Shown: piece after piece, positions 21,363 to 33,721 of the stretch
Numbering within the stretch: the stretch's first letter is position 1
How the letters are laid out: each line of letters starts with the position of its first letter
Origin: Agapanthus africanus
Taxonomy: Eukaryota > Streptophyta > Magnoliopsida > Asparagales > Amaryllidaceae
Direction of reading: 5' to 3'
NCBI GenBank assembly: GCA_030015575.1
Contig: JASDDO010000028.1
Span: forward strand, 20,377,154 to 20,441,153
Length of the DNA: 64,000 bases
The notes under the pieces: model-generated
The model's database searches: none
What the model was told of the DNA's origin: nothing
What the model saw: the letters and a program-made list of their open reading frames with translations, nothing else
Made by a program: the position numbers and the translations under genes

Positions 21363-24219
21363 ACCCTAGCTCGGTCCAGCGCCTCCACCTCTGATAAACG
21401 CCGTAATCTGATGCATCTGCTCCTTGGTGCAGCCTTGAGTCGTCAAAAACTCGACCAATGAAGGAGCAGACTGTGCGGGAGTCTGAGCGGGCTGTGGAGC
21501 TGCAGGAGTGGTCTGCGCAACCGCAGCCGGGGTAGTGGCTTGCGGAGCCGCAACCGAAGGAGATGTATGTGGAACCGCAGCCGAAGCAGCCTGTCGCATC
21601 TGTTCAATTTTGTGTGGAATAAATGAGTAAGAACTGTGTATTAGATTTTAGTCGAATTTGTATCATCATCAGGTTATTGCGAAACCCCAATCTAAGAATA
21701 CTTAGGGACTTAGGCCTCGTTTGGATATCTAGTTTGGAAAATCGTAGTTTACTTTAATTAGACGGTTTTATGTAAGTATGATTAATCAAAACTAAGTCTA
21801 CAACCAAATAAGCTCAGGCTACTAATATTGCATATGTTACTACTTATAATGTGATATAATATTTTACTATTAAGTAGTATACGTACCAACATCTCCTTTA
21901 ACTCCTCGACGGTAGTCTTCAAGGCAGCAACATCATGCTCTAGACGTCGCTCACGGGGGGTAGGGGAAGTAACCGCCGGAGTGGAGTCCAACCTCATATG
22001 AGCCCTGCTAGGACCCAGTCCCCGGCCACTCTCCCAACCTCCGTGGTGCCCTCCGTGTGCGGCGTCTAGGACTGGGGTCAGGAGTATCGGATCGGTCTGT
22101 CCAGTAAAATCGATCCCCGATACCTCCGTCTGCTACACCACCCGCTTCTACACCCATATTAACCATTAAAATATAATTATATCATTTAAATTTGAACTTT
22201 TCAAAACAAAAATTTCAAATCTGTTAGAATAAATATTAACACTTACGCAATACTCCTGGGTAGCGGAGTCGGAGAATCGAAGCTCGCCCGTGGCGGGATC
22301 TGTCGAGGTGCCGTGGACGGCAAGATACGCGGTCAGCACGCTCGGTGTACCACCCCGCGCCAGGGTCTGAGCTCTCTGCAATTCGCAAAAAATTTACATA
22401 TATTATAAATTAACTCTTAATATTACATTATATCATAGTAAATTTATTGTAATTTTCCGATGCCTCCATGGCACAAGTAATATTCCTCGAGCCACTTGTA
22501 TAAGTGGGGTGACCCCTCTTCGCCGACTTCGTATTCTCTTTATTTTGATCGACATGTTTCTACACAACACATTCAGATTTAGTTTTCTAATTAAGCAACA
22601 CAAAAAAATAAATTATATACTAGACAATGAATTACATTTAAATTACAAACCTGTTTGCGTTGAGAGTTGAAATATTGGCACAAGAGAGGCCATGTATCTA
22701 CGTCAACTCTCGCAAAGGCCGGAGTATGTAGGAGAGCCGCTCTCTCTGCCTCGGGGGTTGCCATCCACAGGGAACAGAAGTCGATTTTCATCTCGTTCCT
22801 ATTGTATCGGACCTTTGATTGCATGTTCTTCATCAGACCATGGTACAGAGCGTGAAGATCAAGCACTCTCTCAAGGTGATCGGGTCAGGTACAGGCTGAA
22901 AGTCGTAATCCAACTGCAAATACAAAAAAAATGTATTCAAATTGCAAGTGTTAAATAATAATAAATATATTGGATAATTCAAATGAAAATATGTATTAAT
23001 ACCTAAGCCTGATCCCAGAAGAGGGCAAATGAGCGCCGGTACTGATCGCCCCACTCAACATGAAGTGGATACTTCTTCACGAGGCGGCTCTCATCCCCCA
23101 TATACCGGCCGAAACTCTCGGCATAATCGCCGGTATAGCGATAATCGGGGGTAAAGAAGAGGAGGAATGATGCCTCCCCCTAGCTCTGTCGGGCCTCATC
23201 CTGTGGGACTAATTCGGGCCTCGAGTCCCCCTCTCGGGATGGGGCTGTCCTGCATCTAGAAGAAATATCAAGACAATCAATATTAAGACAAAGTGGTATT
23301 AAGAAATCAAGGTTTAACGAAAATTGAAGTGCGATATATACCTCCGGCGACAGAAGCACGAGCCTGGGCCCGGGCAGCAGCACGAGCGGGACAATAGTTC
23401 CTCCGGTGAGGAACAGTCGGTGATCCGGACATGGACGCATCCCCTCCAACTAGAAAAATAAATATTGACGATAAAATTATATGAAGTTCATGTTTATTCT
23501 TAAAGGATATGTAAAATGAATAAATATTTTATATTTATTTATACTAACCTGCAGACAGAGCGGAGGGTACGGAAGCGGCGGGAGTGGCCCCTGCACCAGA
23601 CGTGGACGCACCACCTATAATTACACAATCAAACATTGACTATATAAGTAATTGCAAAAAGAATATGTATATCAATAATATAATATTCTAAATCAACATG
23701 CATACACTATAAGATATATAAATATACCCGCAGGTGCGGTGGTGGCCTCTGCCCGAGAAGTGGAGGCACTACCTACAGCTAGACAATTAAAAAATGATTA
23801 TCTAAGTACGTAACAGCAAAAAGAATGTATGTATATTTATGATATAGCATTATAAATCAATATGCATGCACTATAGGATATATAAACATATCTGGAGGTG
23901 CGGGAGTGGCCTCTGCTTCTGATGTGGACGCACTACCAACAGCTAAACAATCAAACATTGACTATATAAGTAATTTTGACATAAATATGCATGTATATCT
24001 ATAATATTATATTCAAAATGAATATGCGTGCAATATATCTGGAGGTGTGGCAAAGTCCACACGGAAGGAAGCATCCGAAGGGGTCTCCGATCGAGGTGCA
24101 AGACCAGCCCTCTGAAGCTCTCTACGTAGCTCTCCGGGCGGCAGAACCACTCTGTCTCTGCCTCTGCTGGTGCCGCGGTTGGTTCTCCTACCGCCCCTCG
24201 CTGCTCCGATCGTCGTCAT
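21363..24219 (-). pseudogene. CACTA accessory gene, TNP1/Transposase_24-like (PF03004)
   Basis: The likely start is ATG 24219-24217 (MTTIGAARGGRRTNRGTSRG). Recognisable family blocks come from several exons: 22866-22640 (basic and Trp-containing, DFCSLWMATPEAERA), about 22558-22440 (HVDQNKENTKSAKRGHPTYT, then SGSRNITCAME), and 22381-22250 (VHGTSTDPATGELRFS). A coiled-coil-like segment follows (21970-21890) and then an Ala/Pro/Gln-rich C-terminus ending GGGAGPS at 21366. In PF03004 proteins this corresponds to the conserved middle domain and the oligomerisation tail. Three to four small exons at 23549-23945 are tandem duplicates. I did not confirm a continuous spliced frame. The start codon lies about 90 bp beyond the last transposase block at 24310. 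Confidence 0.6.
23549..23945 (-). repeat. Tandemly duplicated mini-exons in the CACTA accessory gene
   Basis: Exon-like segments at about 23549-23614, 23729-23772 and 23890-23936 each encode a variant of GSASTS.AEATPAP. Flanking introns share AATCAAACATTGACTATATA and TGCATACACTATAAGATATA. The period is about 158-164 bp. A partial fourth copy starts near 24037 (ATATCTGGAGGTG). Confidence 0.7.
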
Positions 24220-24309
24220 CAAATCTAGACAAGAGTACAATCATTACATATGCATGCTATATATGTATATATCGTAAAATGTGAAGTAATAATATAATAT
24301 TGCTGATAA

Positions 24310-27300
24310 CCTTTTTCGTTTCGTGGACGCATTAGACATATCTACTTGGATTTCATCATCGATATCACTTCTAACCCACGTAACTTCATAATCAGCCGAA
24401 AACAACCCGTCTTTTGAAACAGAAGGTCGGAGCGCTCTAAGTCTTCTCTCTTCTTCAGCTTCATCGATGTGCTCGAATTCTGGGACATCGTAAACATCCC
24501 TGGGTTTCCAACGGCATATGACACTCCATCCCGGACGCTTCAAGCACTGTAAGTAGTATACTTGGAACTCTTGGTTCGGAAAAATAAACGGATCTTCCTG
24601 ACCGTAAAATCAAAGTGTGTTCACACTGGTTAATCCATATTCATTTTTCCAAGTCCCGAGATTGTTTCTCCACTTATCCGTATCGGTTCGTGTATCGTAC
24701 CAAGTACACTGAAATATATAAAATGGTTCTGATCGTCCGGGATATTGGATACCAAGTATGCAATTTAAGTATCCATAATAAATCACACCATCCAATCCTA
24801 CCGTCGCAATCCCACTATTCCGAATGGTTCGAGATGTTTCTATGTCCTTAACTTCAAATTTATATCCAAGAACACCGAATCCTTTATAATATGAAACCTC
24901 CATACTAGGAAACTGAGCTAAACATCATGAATCACTCTCTAATGATGCGGACAAGTTCGTATCGTGGATCTGACAAAACAAATTTTACGACAAATACATA
25001 ACGATATAAGTTTAGATTAAGACTGGTAGCAATAACATGTTATTCGAACAACTTACATGATCTGCAGCCCAATCACAAAAATTATCCTGATGATATTTTT
25101 CCAATCGTTCATCATTCCAATCAGGATGCCCCTCACGTACCTCATTAAAATGAATTTTGTTCTCAACAATAAATTATGACATTAATATTATATCATTTCA
25201 TACACACACAAACACAAATATGGCAATTAATTCAAAAAAACTTACTCTCTAATTTCTTCAAGACATGCGCTATTGAGAAGGATAAACCGATATATTTTGT
25301 TGATAAACATAGTGTCTACTCTCTTATAATCGGTTTTACCATATGGCCCGTCCTAAATTCTTCGAGGCTGGTTAAGTTTCGTCTCAATGTTCTCGTCCAG
25401 ACAGCGGGAACAAAATGTGGTTGCTTCATCTAGAAGATAACCTTGCATGATAGAACCCTCTGATCGATTTCTATTGCGTATATACATTTTTAGAGTATAG
25501 AGGTACCTAAAGAAAAATATGTTAAATAAATAAATACGGGCATATAGGACAACAATAATTTTACAAATTGCGCGAAACGAAAAATTCCACGTACCTTTCA
25601 ACGGGATACATCTATCGATATTCTACTGGTCCGGCTAACTTAGCCTTAGTTGCAAGATGAACCGTCAGGGGTATTATGATATCGAAGAATGACGACGGGA
25701 AAATACGCTCAAACTTGCAAACTATCAACGAAATAGAATTTTCTAGTTTCTCCAGCGTCACAACATCCAGGATTTTAGCGCATAATTCTCTAAAAAAGTA
25801 ACATAGGTCATTAATTACTAGCGCAAGAGATTCAAGAAGGGAAGTCCTGAGGGCTAATGGGAGAAGGTGCTCCATAATAATATGGTGATCGTGACTTTTC
25901 AGCCCATCGATCTTGCCTTTCACAATTTTTATCTTCTTGCAAAATGATCCTGAGAAATCTGTGGGAACTTTCAAATCATGTAACACCTGCAGGAATCTTT
26001 TCTTCTCCGGTTGTGACATATGATACGCAACATTGGGAAGTACAGACTTGCCTGATTTACCCGCTATCGGTTTAGAATGCAATTCACTTCTAATTTTCCA
26101 GTCCTGAAGATCCATCCGAGCATGGAGGTTGTCTTTCGATTTTCCGTCTTTACAAAGAAGCAAGTTGAGCACGTGCTCGGATACTCCCTTCTCTATGTGC
26201 ATGAAGTCCATACAATGACGCACTAAATTTGTTGACCAGTACGGAAGCTCGAAGAAAATTCTTAACTTGTTCCAGAATGGTGGTTTGATATGTTTTGTCG
26301 AATCTATCCCGAATGTCACATTATTGTATCCATCCCACTGAGCAGTCATGTCCTCTCCGGACAATGGGGCTGGAGGTCCAAGAAGCTCCTGATGACCATC
26401 AAAGTGAATAGCGTCTAACCTGTAGGGATGGTCTAGTGGCAGGAAACGTCGATGGCCGCAATAACAAACCTTCCTGCTAAAATTCAAGAATTTCGATATT
26501 GTATATTGATGGCAATAAGGACATGCTTTGTGACCATGTATGGATCAACCTGATAGCATTCCATACGCAGGAAATTCATTAATTGTCCACATTAAAGCCG
26601 CAAGCAGTATGAAGGTTGTATTTGTGTTTGCATTGTAAGTCTCTACACCATCAATGAATAAAGATTTTAACTCATCGGTCAGAGATCTGAGATAGACGTC
26701 GATATTGTTTCCCGGTGAGTTTGGTCCGTCAATAAGAAGAGGTATCATAAAGTAGGATTGATCAATAACCAACCAAGACGACAGATTATAAACTATCATT
26801 ACAACGGGCCATGTGTTGTGGCTTCCAGTCATATAGTTGAATGGGCAGAAGCTATCACTAGCGAGTCCGAGCCTGACATTGCGAGGATCACTACTGAATA
26901 TTTCGTGCCTCCTATCGAAATCCTTGCATGCCGGTGAATCTCTTAAATGACTCATTTTTCCATTTTCACTTGGAGGAGCACGGTGATGCCAAATCAATGC
27001 CTCGGCTGTTTTCTTGCACCCGAATAGCCTCTGCAGCCTCTGTGTTATGGGAAAATATCATGCTATCTTGACAGGTATATCGGACTTTTTATCAGAATCT
27101 TTCGGCTTATACCTGGCCTCTCCGCATGTTGGACAGTCTTTCAAATCTGAATTCTCTTTCCGGTACAACACGCAATTTTTGGGACATACTTGATTTTTCT
27201 CACACTTCAGACTCAAATCAGACATCATCTTCTGGGCTCCGTACCAGCTGTCGGGCACGTTATTTCCCGGGGGCATAGAATCATTCAAGAATTTCAGAAA

Positions 27301-27864
27301 CATTGTGAATGATTTGTTGCTCCATACATTTAGGCACTTAATCTGGAAAAATTGAACGAACCATGAGAGGGTGGAATACTTTGCATTCTCATAAATTGGT
27401 TTTCTAGCACCATTCATGAACTTTTCATACTTATCCGCACGCGGTCCTTGACTGGAAGGAATGTCATCTTCGGTACGAATACTATCACCTAGGGCAGCCT
27501 CTACTATATCCTCCATTTCTTCTCCTGGAAAGAAGTTACCGTCTTCTTCTTCTGTCGCATTACCGTCTTCTCCTTCTTCTTCTGCCGCATTACGGTCTTC
27601 TTCTTCTCCTTCCCCGTGATATAGCCAAGTTGTATAAAGTCTAGTAAAACCATGTTTAACGATATGAAGCTCCACGAATTCTACCTTCTGCCAGTACTTA
27701 TTCCTACATCTATCGCACGGGCAGAGAATCTTCTCTAACACGATCTTATTATGTGCGCGTGCAAATTCGATGAAAGCGTCAACTCCTGCGACAAACTTAG
27801 GTTGCATACGTTGTTTCCAATCCACATGCATCCAGTCTTTAACTCTGATATACTCATGGGCCAT
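24310..27864 (-). pseudogene. CACTA TNP2-type transposase, broken
   Basis: The first exon runs 27864 to about 25596 in one frame, closed by nonsense codons at about 27060 (TGA), 26547 (TGA) and 25618 (TAG). Domains in order: transposase-associated N-terminal domain (WMHVDWK, CPCDRCRN; PF13963); an acidic linker; the TNP2 core (SSDPRNVRLGLASD, GNNIDVYLRSLTDELK, AALMWTINEFPAYGMLSG, CYCGHRRFLPLDHPYR; PF02992); then DUF4218 (HHIIMEHLLPLALR, EKLENSISLIVCKFERIFP). Later exons (25510-25260, 25165-25085, about 24970-24310) carry GYLLDEATTFCSRC, GHPDWNDERLEKYHQDN and DUF4216 (YYGYLNCILGIQYPG, FSADYEVTWVRSDI). In the family this protein cuts and joins the element ends in the nucleus. The stops and the missing left end make it non-functional. 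Confidence 0.88.
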
Positions 27865-28241
27865 GTCAGACTATATAACATATAAATTGTAGGTTATGAT
27901 AACTATATTGAGAAATCTAAGAACGGAAGAAGAAAATCCGTGTATGTGTTTTGTTTATGCGTTTGTCGTTGAAAAGAATAAATTATCGATAAACAAAGTT
28001 AGATTTGAAGATACCCAAGTATGAGTTGTATTCTGTATATGTGTGTTTCAATTTATGATTTCACTTAAGTGTAGGGTTGTTAGTGTGTATGTGCTTTGTG
28101 TGTGCGTCTGTTGTGTATTCGTGTTGTATGTGTCTGTTTCGGCTGTCGGGGGTAAGGCTTCTATCCCATTAAGAATGTATAGAGCAGACACCCATTCGCT
28201 TATGCTTTCAACCGTTTCGAGTAAATTTCGGCAGCACCTCC

Positions 28242-28347
28242 CCGCTGTTCTCCGAGTACACTGTAATAGAATAGATAATCATTTCAATGCTGTGAAACAA
28301 CATTGAAATGAACATCTAATCTATCTTTGTACACGGAGAACCAGCGG
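28242..28347. repeat. Stem-loop upstream of the CACTA transposase
   Basis: Arms CCGCTGTTCTCCGAGTACA...TTCAATG and CATTGAA...TGTACACGGAGAACCAGCGG pair with a few mismatches over about 47 bp around a short loop (CTGTGAAACAA). It lies about 380 bp upstream of the transposase start, in the element's leader. Confidence 0.7.
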
Positions 28348-28841
28348 AAAAATACCAACGAAATAACTCAAAACGAATGAAAACACAAGTGAATGCAGGT
28401 GTTTGCTTTATACATTCCTTACTTGTCCACACTGGATAAATCTATCGGTTATCATACGATTGAATTTTCTCGTCACATAGACTACACGACGGTTGTTAGT
28501 ACCGAACTATACCGTCCGATATTTAATAACCTTCGTATACTTTTATGTCACGATGAATATCGAACGTATGTTAACTGATAGACGGGAACTAAGTCGCGCT
28601 TTGATTTTCACATATGAGTATCGATGAGAATATGAAAGTTTCATATTATTATCGAGTATCATATATTGGTTTTAACTTGAACATTTAACATGAATAGGTT
28701 TTACGTTTACGTTTCATTATTAAGGGTTCGAAGTTTTAAGTTTAGGGTAAATTTTTCTTGCGTTTACGGTAAAATTGTGCGTTTACGGTAAAATTGTACG
28801 TTTACGTTATCATCGAATATCCTACTGAAGGAACTAGTGCA

Positions 28842-29300
28842 CCCTAAACCCTAACACTAATTAACCTTAATCGTCACCCTAACACAAATTATCCCTAATT
28901 AACCCTAATCAACACCCTGACCCTTCAAATTATCACTAATTAACCCAATTAACCCTAATCAACACCCTAACACAAATACACTCTATTTTACCTAATTAAC
29001 CCAAATTAACCCTAACCCAAATTAACCTAACCCTAATCATCACCCAAACCCCAACACAAATTAACTTTAGTCCAAACCAAAATTAAGCCTAATTAATCTA
29101 ATTAACCCAAACCCTAGCTCTAATCATCATATCCTATTTTACCTAATTAACCAAACCCTAATCCTAATTAACCCTAACCCTAACCCTAACCTTAACCCTA
29201 ATCCTGAACCGAACCCTAACCCTAAACTGAACCCTAACCCTAACCCAGAACCGATTAACCCTAACCCTAGCCCAAACCCTAGACCGAACCCTAACTCTAA
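28842..29300. repeat. Degenerate telomere-like (CCCTAA)n minisatellite
   Basis: Many copies of CCCTAA/AACCCT, best at 29170-29200 and 29215-29245, with AATTAACC spacers. It lies inside the CACTA element between the transposase leader and the right subterminal array. The unit is six bases, unlike the seven-base CCCTAAA typical of most plants. It is more likely an element-derived simple repeat than a telomere relic. Confidence 0.7.
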
Positions 29301-29602
29301 GACCTAGTAGCAACCCAATAATCAACAATAACACAAATAAAAGCATAATTAGAAGTTAAAAAATGAATTGACTAACCTTAGACCGGCGATTCTACTGTCC
29401 CGAGGTGGAGGAGACCGGAAATGGTCTGTCGACGACGCAAGGGGGAGTTCGGCGATGAGAGAGTTCCTACCGTCGACTCGATGAGGAAGTCGATGATGAA
29501 GTCGGCGACGATGAGGCGCGCGCGGGAGATCAGTGAGAGCGGTGGGAAATTTTGGGAACGAGAAAATTTCTGGGCTTTATTTTTTTATAAATAACTCATA
29601 TA

Positions 29603-29803
29603 TGCCCCTACGGATTAATCCGTAGGTCTTTCTTTTGCGGCTCCGTAGGACCAAATAACAAATTATGTTTTAATATTCTTAAATTAATCCGTAGGGTACC
29701 GTATGGACAACCCAAGAGACCTACGGATTAATCCGTAGGGATAATAAAAAGCCGTCCCTACGGATTCCTGTAACCATAGGGGAAACCCCTTATTGCAGTA
29801 GTG
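29603..29803. repeat. CACTA subterminal repeats and right terminus
   Basis: Palindromic units CCCCTACGGATTAATCCGTAG (near 29603), TTAATCCGTAGGG (29685) and CCTACGGATTAATCCGTAGG (29721) lead to the terminal ...GCAGTAGTG ending at 29803. Confidence 0.85.
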
Positions 29804-31131
29804 ACGTGCAGAAACTGACTTGCGATGGAATTATATACGTATGAAACCATCGTTAATAACCAAACTTAAAATTAGGGTTCTAGTTGTTCCTCAAAAAACA
29901 TGGACATTTAGTATATAAATAAAATTGCGTATGTTTGATAAAATGGCAATATCATAGGATGATTGGCATGTTTAGATGTTAGAACATGATGATTTTGAGC
30001 ATGTTTAGATGTTAGAATTTCTGCTACTCTAACTTTACACTTATCCTACAATAGAACATGAGCGGATAGGTATGAAAATTATATGATATTTAGGATAGTT
30101 ATATATTTTAGATCATGAGAACAAGGGTAAATCACACTAAAATAACCTAAGCAAGCACAATTTTTTTTAAAATACCTTGAAGTATCTGTATTAGACTAAA
30201 ATACCTTATGTGCTAATTTTGAGGATATTTTAGTGAAAAATATCACATTAAAATCCATAGCTGAAGATATTTTACTGCAATAAAAAAATTTAAGGTATGT
30301 TAATGAAAAACTGTGATAGTTAAGGCAATTTAGTGCATATATCCTGAGAATAATGGTTGAAATTTAAACAGCAATGGAAAAATTGATTTTTGACAATCAA
30401 TAGAGAAGTTTAACTTCTGACTACACTCTTTTAGCTTCTATTTTTATATGATGGAACGCATATAACATAGATGATTATATATTGAATAATGAGTGGATAG
30501 AAAAATAACTTTTTTTATAATCATACTATCTTCTTGTAACATCTAGATATTATTGTCGAACAGGCCCATCTATGGTGTTTATATAATTAATTAGTGAGAA
30601 GAAAAAATATTTTTTTATTAACATACAATGGATGCAGCTTATAATGTGATTTTTAATTGGAGTTTGAAGAAGAATGCAAGAGGAAAGGACAGGGGCATCA
30701 CATCAATATGTTAATACTGGCACAAAACTGGTGTTATGTCGTTGTTTACGATTTTTAAAAAAAATTCCGGTGACCGGCCCCACTCATGACTTCTAATCCA
30801 TCTCTCTTCTTCCACAAATTGGTATGCCCGGTCATAAAAAAAAAAGAAATAAGAATATGCATCCTCCATCTCTTTCTCTCTTCTGTCCGAATGTATTCCA
30901 TACAGCACATTCAATGGCGGATCCAGAAAATTTGGTCAGGTAAGACGGAAATTAAACAGTCTTAAAATATTATAAATAAGCTTCGAAAATAAAAAAAGAT
31001 CCTCTAACATGTATAAAAAATTTAGACAATATTTTCCAAACTAAGTTCATTATTACCAAAAATCTTTTTTTCTCGGTGATTAATAAAATGAAAAACTAAT
31101 TAGCTTCTTATTTATATAATTGTTGGGCCTA
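29804..31131 (+). repeat. Direct duplication, right copy
   Basis: Second copy of 19311-20607. It starts with ACG directly after the CACTA terminus (consistent with the 3-bp target duplication) and continues past GGGCCTA into the rest of the hAT-like element (AGTTTCAACATATATT), which the left copy lacks. Confidence 0.9.
30125..30344. mobile_element. MULE-like MITE, copy 2
   Basis: The duplicated counterpart of 19604-19825, with the same flanks TGAGAACAA and TGAGAATAA. It shares its insertion event with copy 1 and is not an independent insertion. Confidence 0.65.
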
Positions 31132-33721
31132 AGTTTCAACATATATTAAAATAAACTATGTGTACATGGTTAGATATAGTACATTTCTTGTTTCTATGAA
31201 CATATAAAAATACTTAAATGTATTGTATGAGATATACTGATCAATATGTCACACCCCGCTTTCTAAAATACGGAATACGAAGGGTGACAAGGTCAGTCAT
31301 GCTCTTACGGTCGAGGAAATATCCTGCCGTAATCACACTTCGGTTTCTAGCACTACGTGGTGATTAGTAATCATAGCACAGATAATGAGAAATGCAGTCA
31401 CTAATTCTATTAAAACAGATACAAAACTAACCAGATAGAAATTAAGGGAAAGATAGCGCCGGCGTCGCTGATCTAGATGTCCACAATATCCTCGAGGTAA
31501 GGCGGGTCCTGATCCGAGCTAAATCCACTTCTCACTCTGAGCATGCATACTCAGGTCATCAATAGCAGTATATATAAATATAATGTGCAACGATGATAAA
31601 CATAAACCAGTATGATAGAGTAATGACGCGAGTATGAAGTAACCGGTACATGTAACGATAAAGTAAGTGTATCATATCAGTTATCAATGGTGTCCATGTA
31701 ACTAAACTTATCGTCAGTCCAAGTGTGAGCATCAACCACCGCAGAAGTATCCCCAACCCAAGGGTAAACCCCAGGGGTAAGAGAACACGGGCCCGAATTA
31801 CGCACACTAAGAATCAGAAATACCATACATACAACTCCCGTAATCGCTACATATGCCGGCAGTGAGACTCCTGAGATTCCGTTGATCGACCTCACATTCA
31901 AACTATCCCACACCCTGCGGTCTACATCAAACACCGACCATGAATCTAAATATTAGTCGCTCTATGATAAGTCTACGCGAGAACTGGAGACAAGGTCTCC
32001 ATCAAGCATGTCTCGACTGGTATCCAAGATAAATGGATAGTGTTCGATGTCTTACCTATAGCACTAATATAAGTGCTTCTATAACCGTCACATATCAGTT
32101 ATAGTTACACTTATATAGGTCACATAGGCGTCGACAATGCAATAACTAATTGGTTCTGCTGATTGTGTAAAAGTACGTGTCACTTCACTTATTCAATCAC
32201 GCTTTTACACTAACGTACTTGCCACAATCAAATCACTAATATTTATCACTTGGTAATGTAACACGGTCACTAGGATATTGATGCAAATGAACGCTATTTA
32301 CAAGAGTATAACAGTCATGCAACATGATGGGGATAACGTAAACACACTACTGAATACATATAAGCAACCGGTGTCGGTTGGATTAGAAAAATCACATAAA
32401 ATCACACATGCATAATTTCGCGAAACAATGTAAAAAGAGTAGGCATTATATTTAATTATCTGTACAGAAAAATTGATTTCGTGTCAATTGGGTTTCAGGT
32501 TTGCTAGTTATGGTCATTCCATTTTAAGTGTTTACTGCTGGAAATCCAATTTCTGAACTGAAAGTCCGTTTCGTAACGTATTTTACTCCATGTTGAGATC
32601 ATAATTAGGCGACGCTACAATAGATAATATGTAGATTTATCTGTTATGTTTCCAACGCATCAGACGGATTAACAATAGTCATCTCGGTTCAGGAGTTATG
32701 ATCAGATTATTGATGAAGAGTGCAAACTGAAATGACAGAAAACTGCCGTACATGTCATCTGTTTAAACTATGATTTAAATATCAAATGATACTGGAATTT
32801 AGTGAAACTAGTACCATTGGAAAGATAAAACAATTGCCTACGCAGCGGTAATTGGCTCTGCACACTATCACAATTAAACATTAAGACTTCAGGTGTGTAA
32901 ATGCATGTCAAAGGGTAAGTTCCTACTCTGGACTGCAGTCCAAGGTTAGGTAAGTTCTTTGTTTTAGATATTCAGGGGATGTATATAACAGTAAATCTAC
33001 ACGTCGTGTTAAATATCATGCAGTACACTTCGCAAAGAACCCAGGCACGCTGCGATTGGATTTTTATGGAATTAATTATGAATTTAACGGTGTCAAGTGT
33101 TCGGTAAAACAGGAGTTTCGGAATAGACGTTGAAGGCGTCACTTTATGTGTGAAAACGATATCGATTTGCTACCAAATTCCTACAGAGTGTTTGTTAGAA
33201 GTATTAGGGTCTAAACATCATAAGTTCCATCATTTTAAATTTTGTTTGCGCATAAGGTTCGCATCGAGCTCCTAAGATCAACATTCGGTCATCGATCGAA
33301 ACTAATGTTTCTTCTAACAAACTAAATTAGATGTTAACCATTTAATTTATACGTGTTACTAACACGGTAATAAGCCCCGGTTGGGCTCTACTCAAGTAAG
33401 ACGGTACGATGATTTACTATACAAAATTCAAGCATAGATTTCGATCCAATTATATTTATTTATATATCTAGCTATAATATAATCTCTTTAGCTAACGATT
33501 ATCATAGCATGTTAAACAAGTGAATAGGGATTTCACTTGCCTCAAGATGAAAACGGCATAACAACGACGACAACGATCGCACACACGGGCACGACACGCA
33601 CGGCAGCACAAACAGCAACAGTAGCTCGGTTAGGGTTCTGGTTATGGCTCGAGCTTGGCCTCTGCCTCGACGATGGTGATGGTTACGGCGACGACAATGA
33701 CCGCTACGATGGAGGCCACGG

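Larger units (their letters stand above)
20608..29803 (-). mobile_element. CACTA (En/Spm) transposon, left terminus missing
   Basis: The right end reads ...TTATTGCAGTAGTG, i.e. CACTACTGCAATAA on the minus strand, and is followed by ACG, the 3-bp target sequence also present in the unoccupied copy at 19311-19313. Subterminal blocks at both ends are built of CCTACGGAT...ATCCGTAGG palindromes. Two minus-strand genes lie between: a TNP2-type transposase and a TNP1/PF03004-type gene, both broken. The expected CACTA motif at the left end is absent; sequence passes from hAT directly into subterminal repeats. The element is therefore truncated and cannot move alone. Confidence 0.9.

Noticed and set aside
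28242..28347. Candidate microRNA precursor
   Set aside because: The stem is compatible in length, but it is inside a CACTA element and I have no small-RNA evidence; transposon hairpins are the simpler explanation.
29164..29346. 60-codon Arg/Val repeat protein on the minus strand
   Set aside because: It is a translation of the degenerate (CCCTAA)n array.
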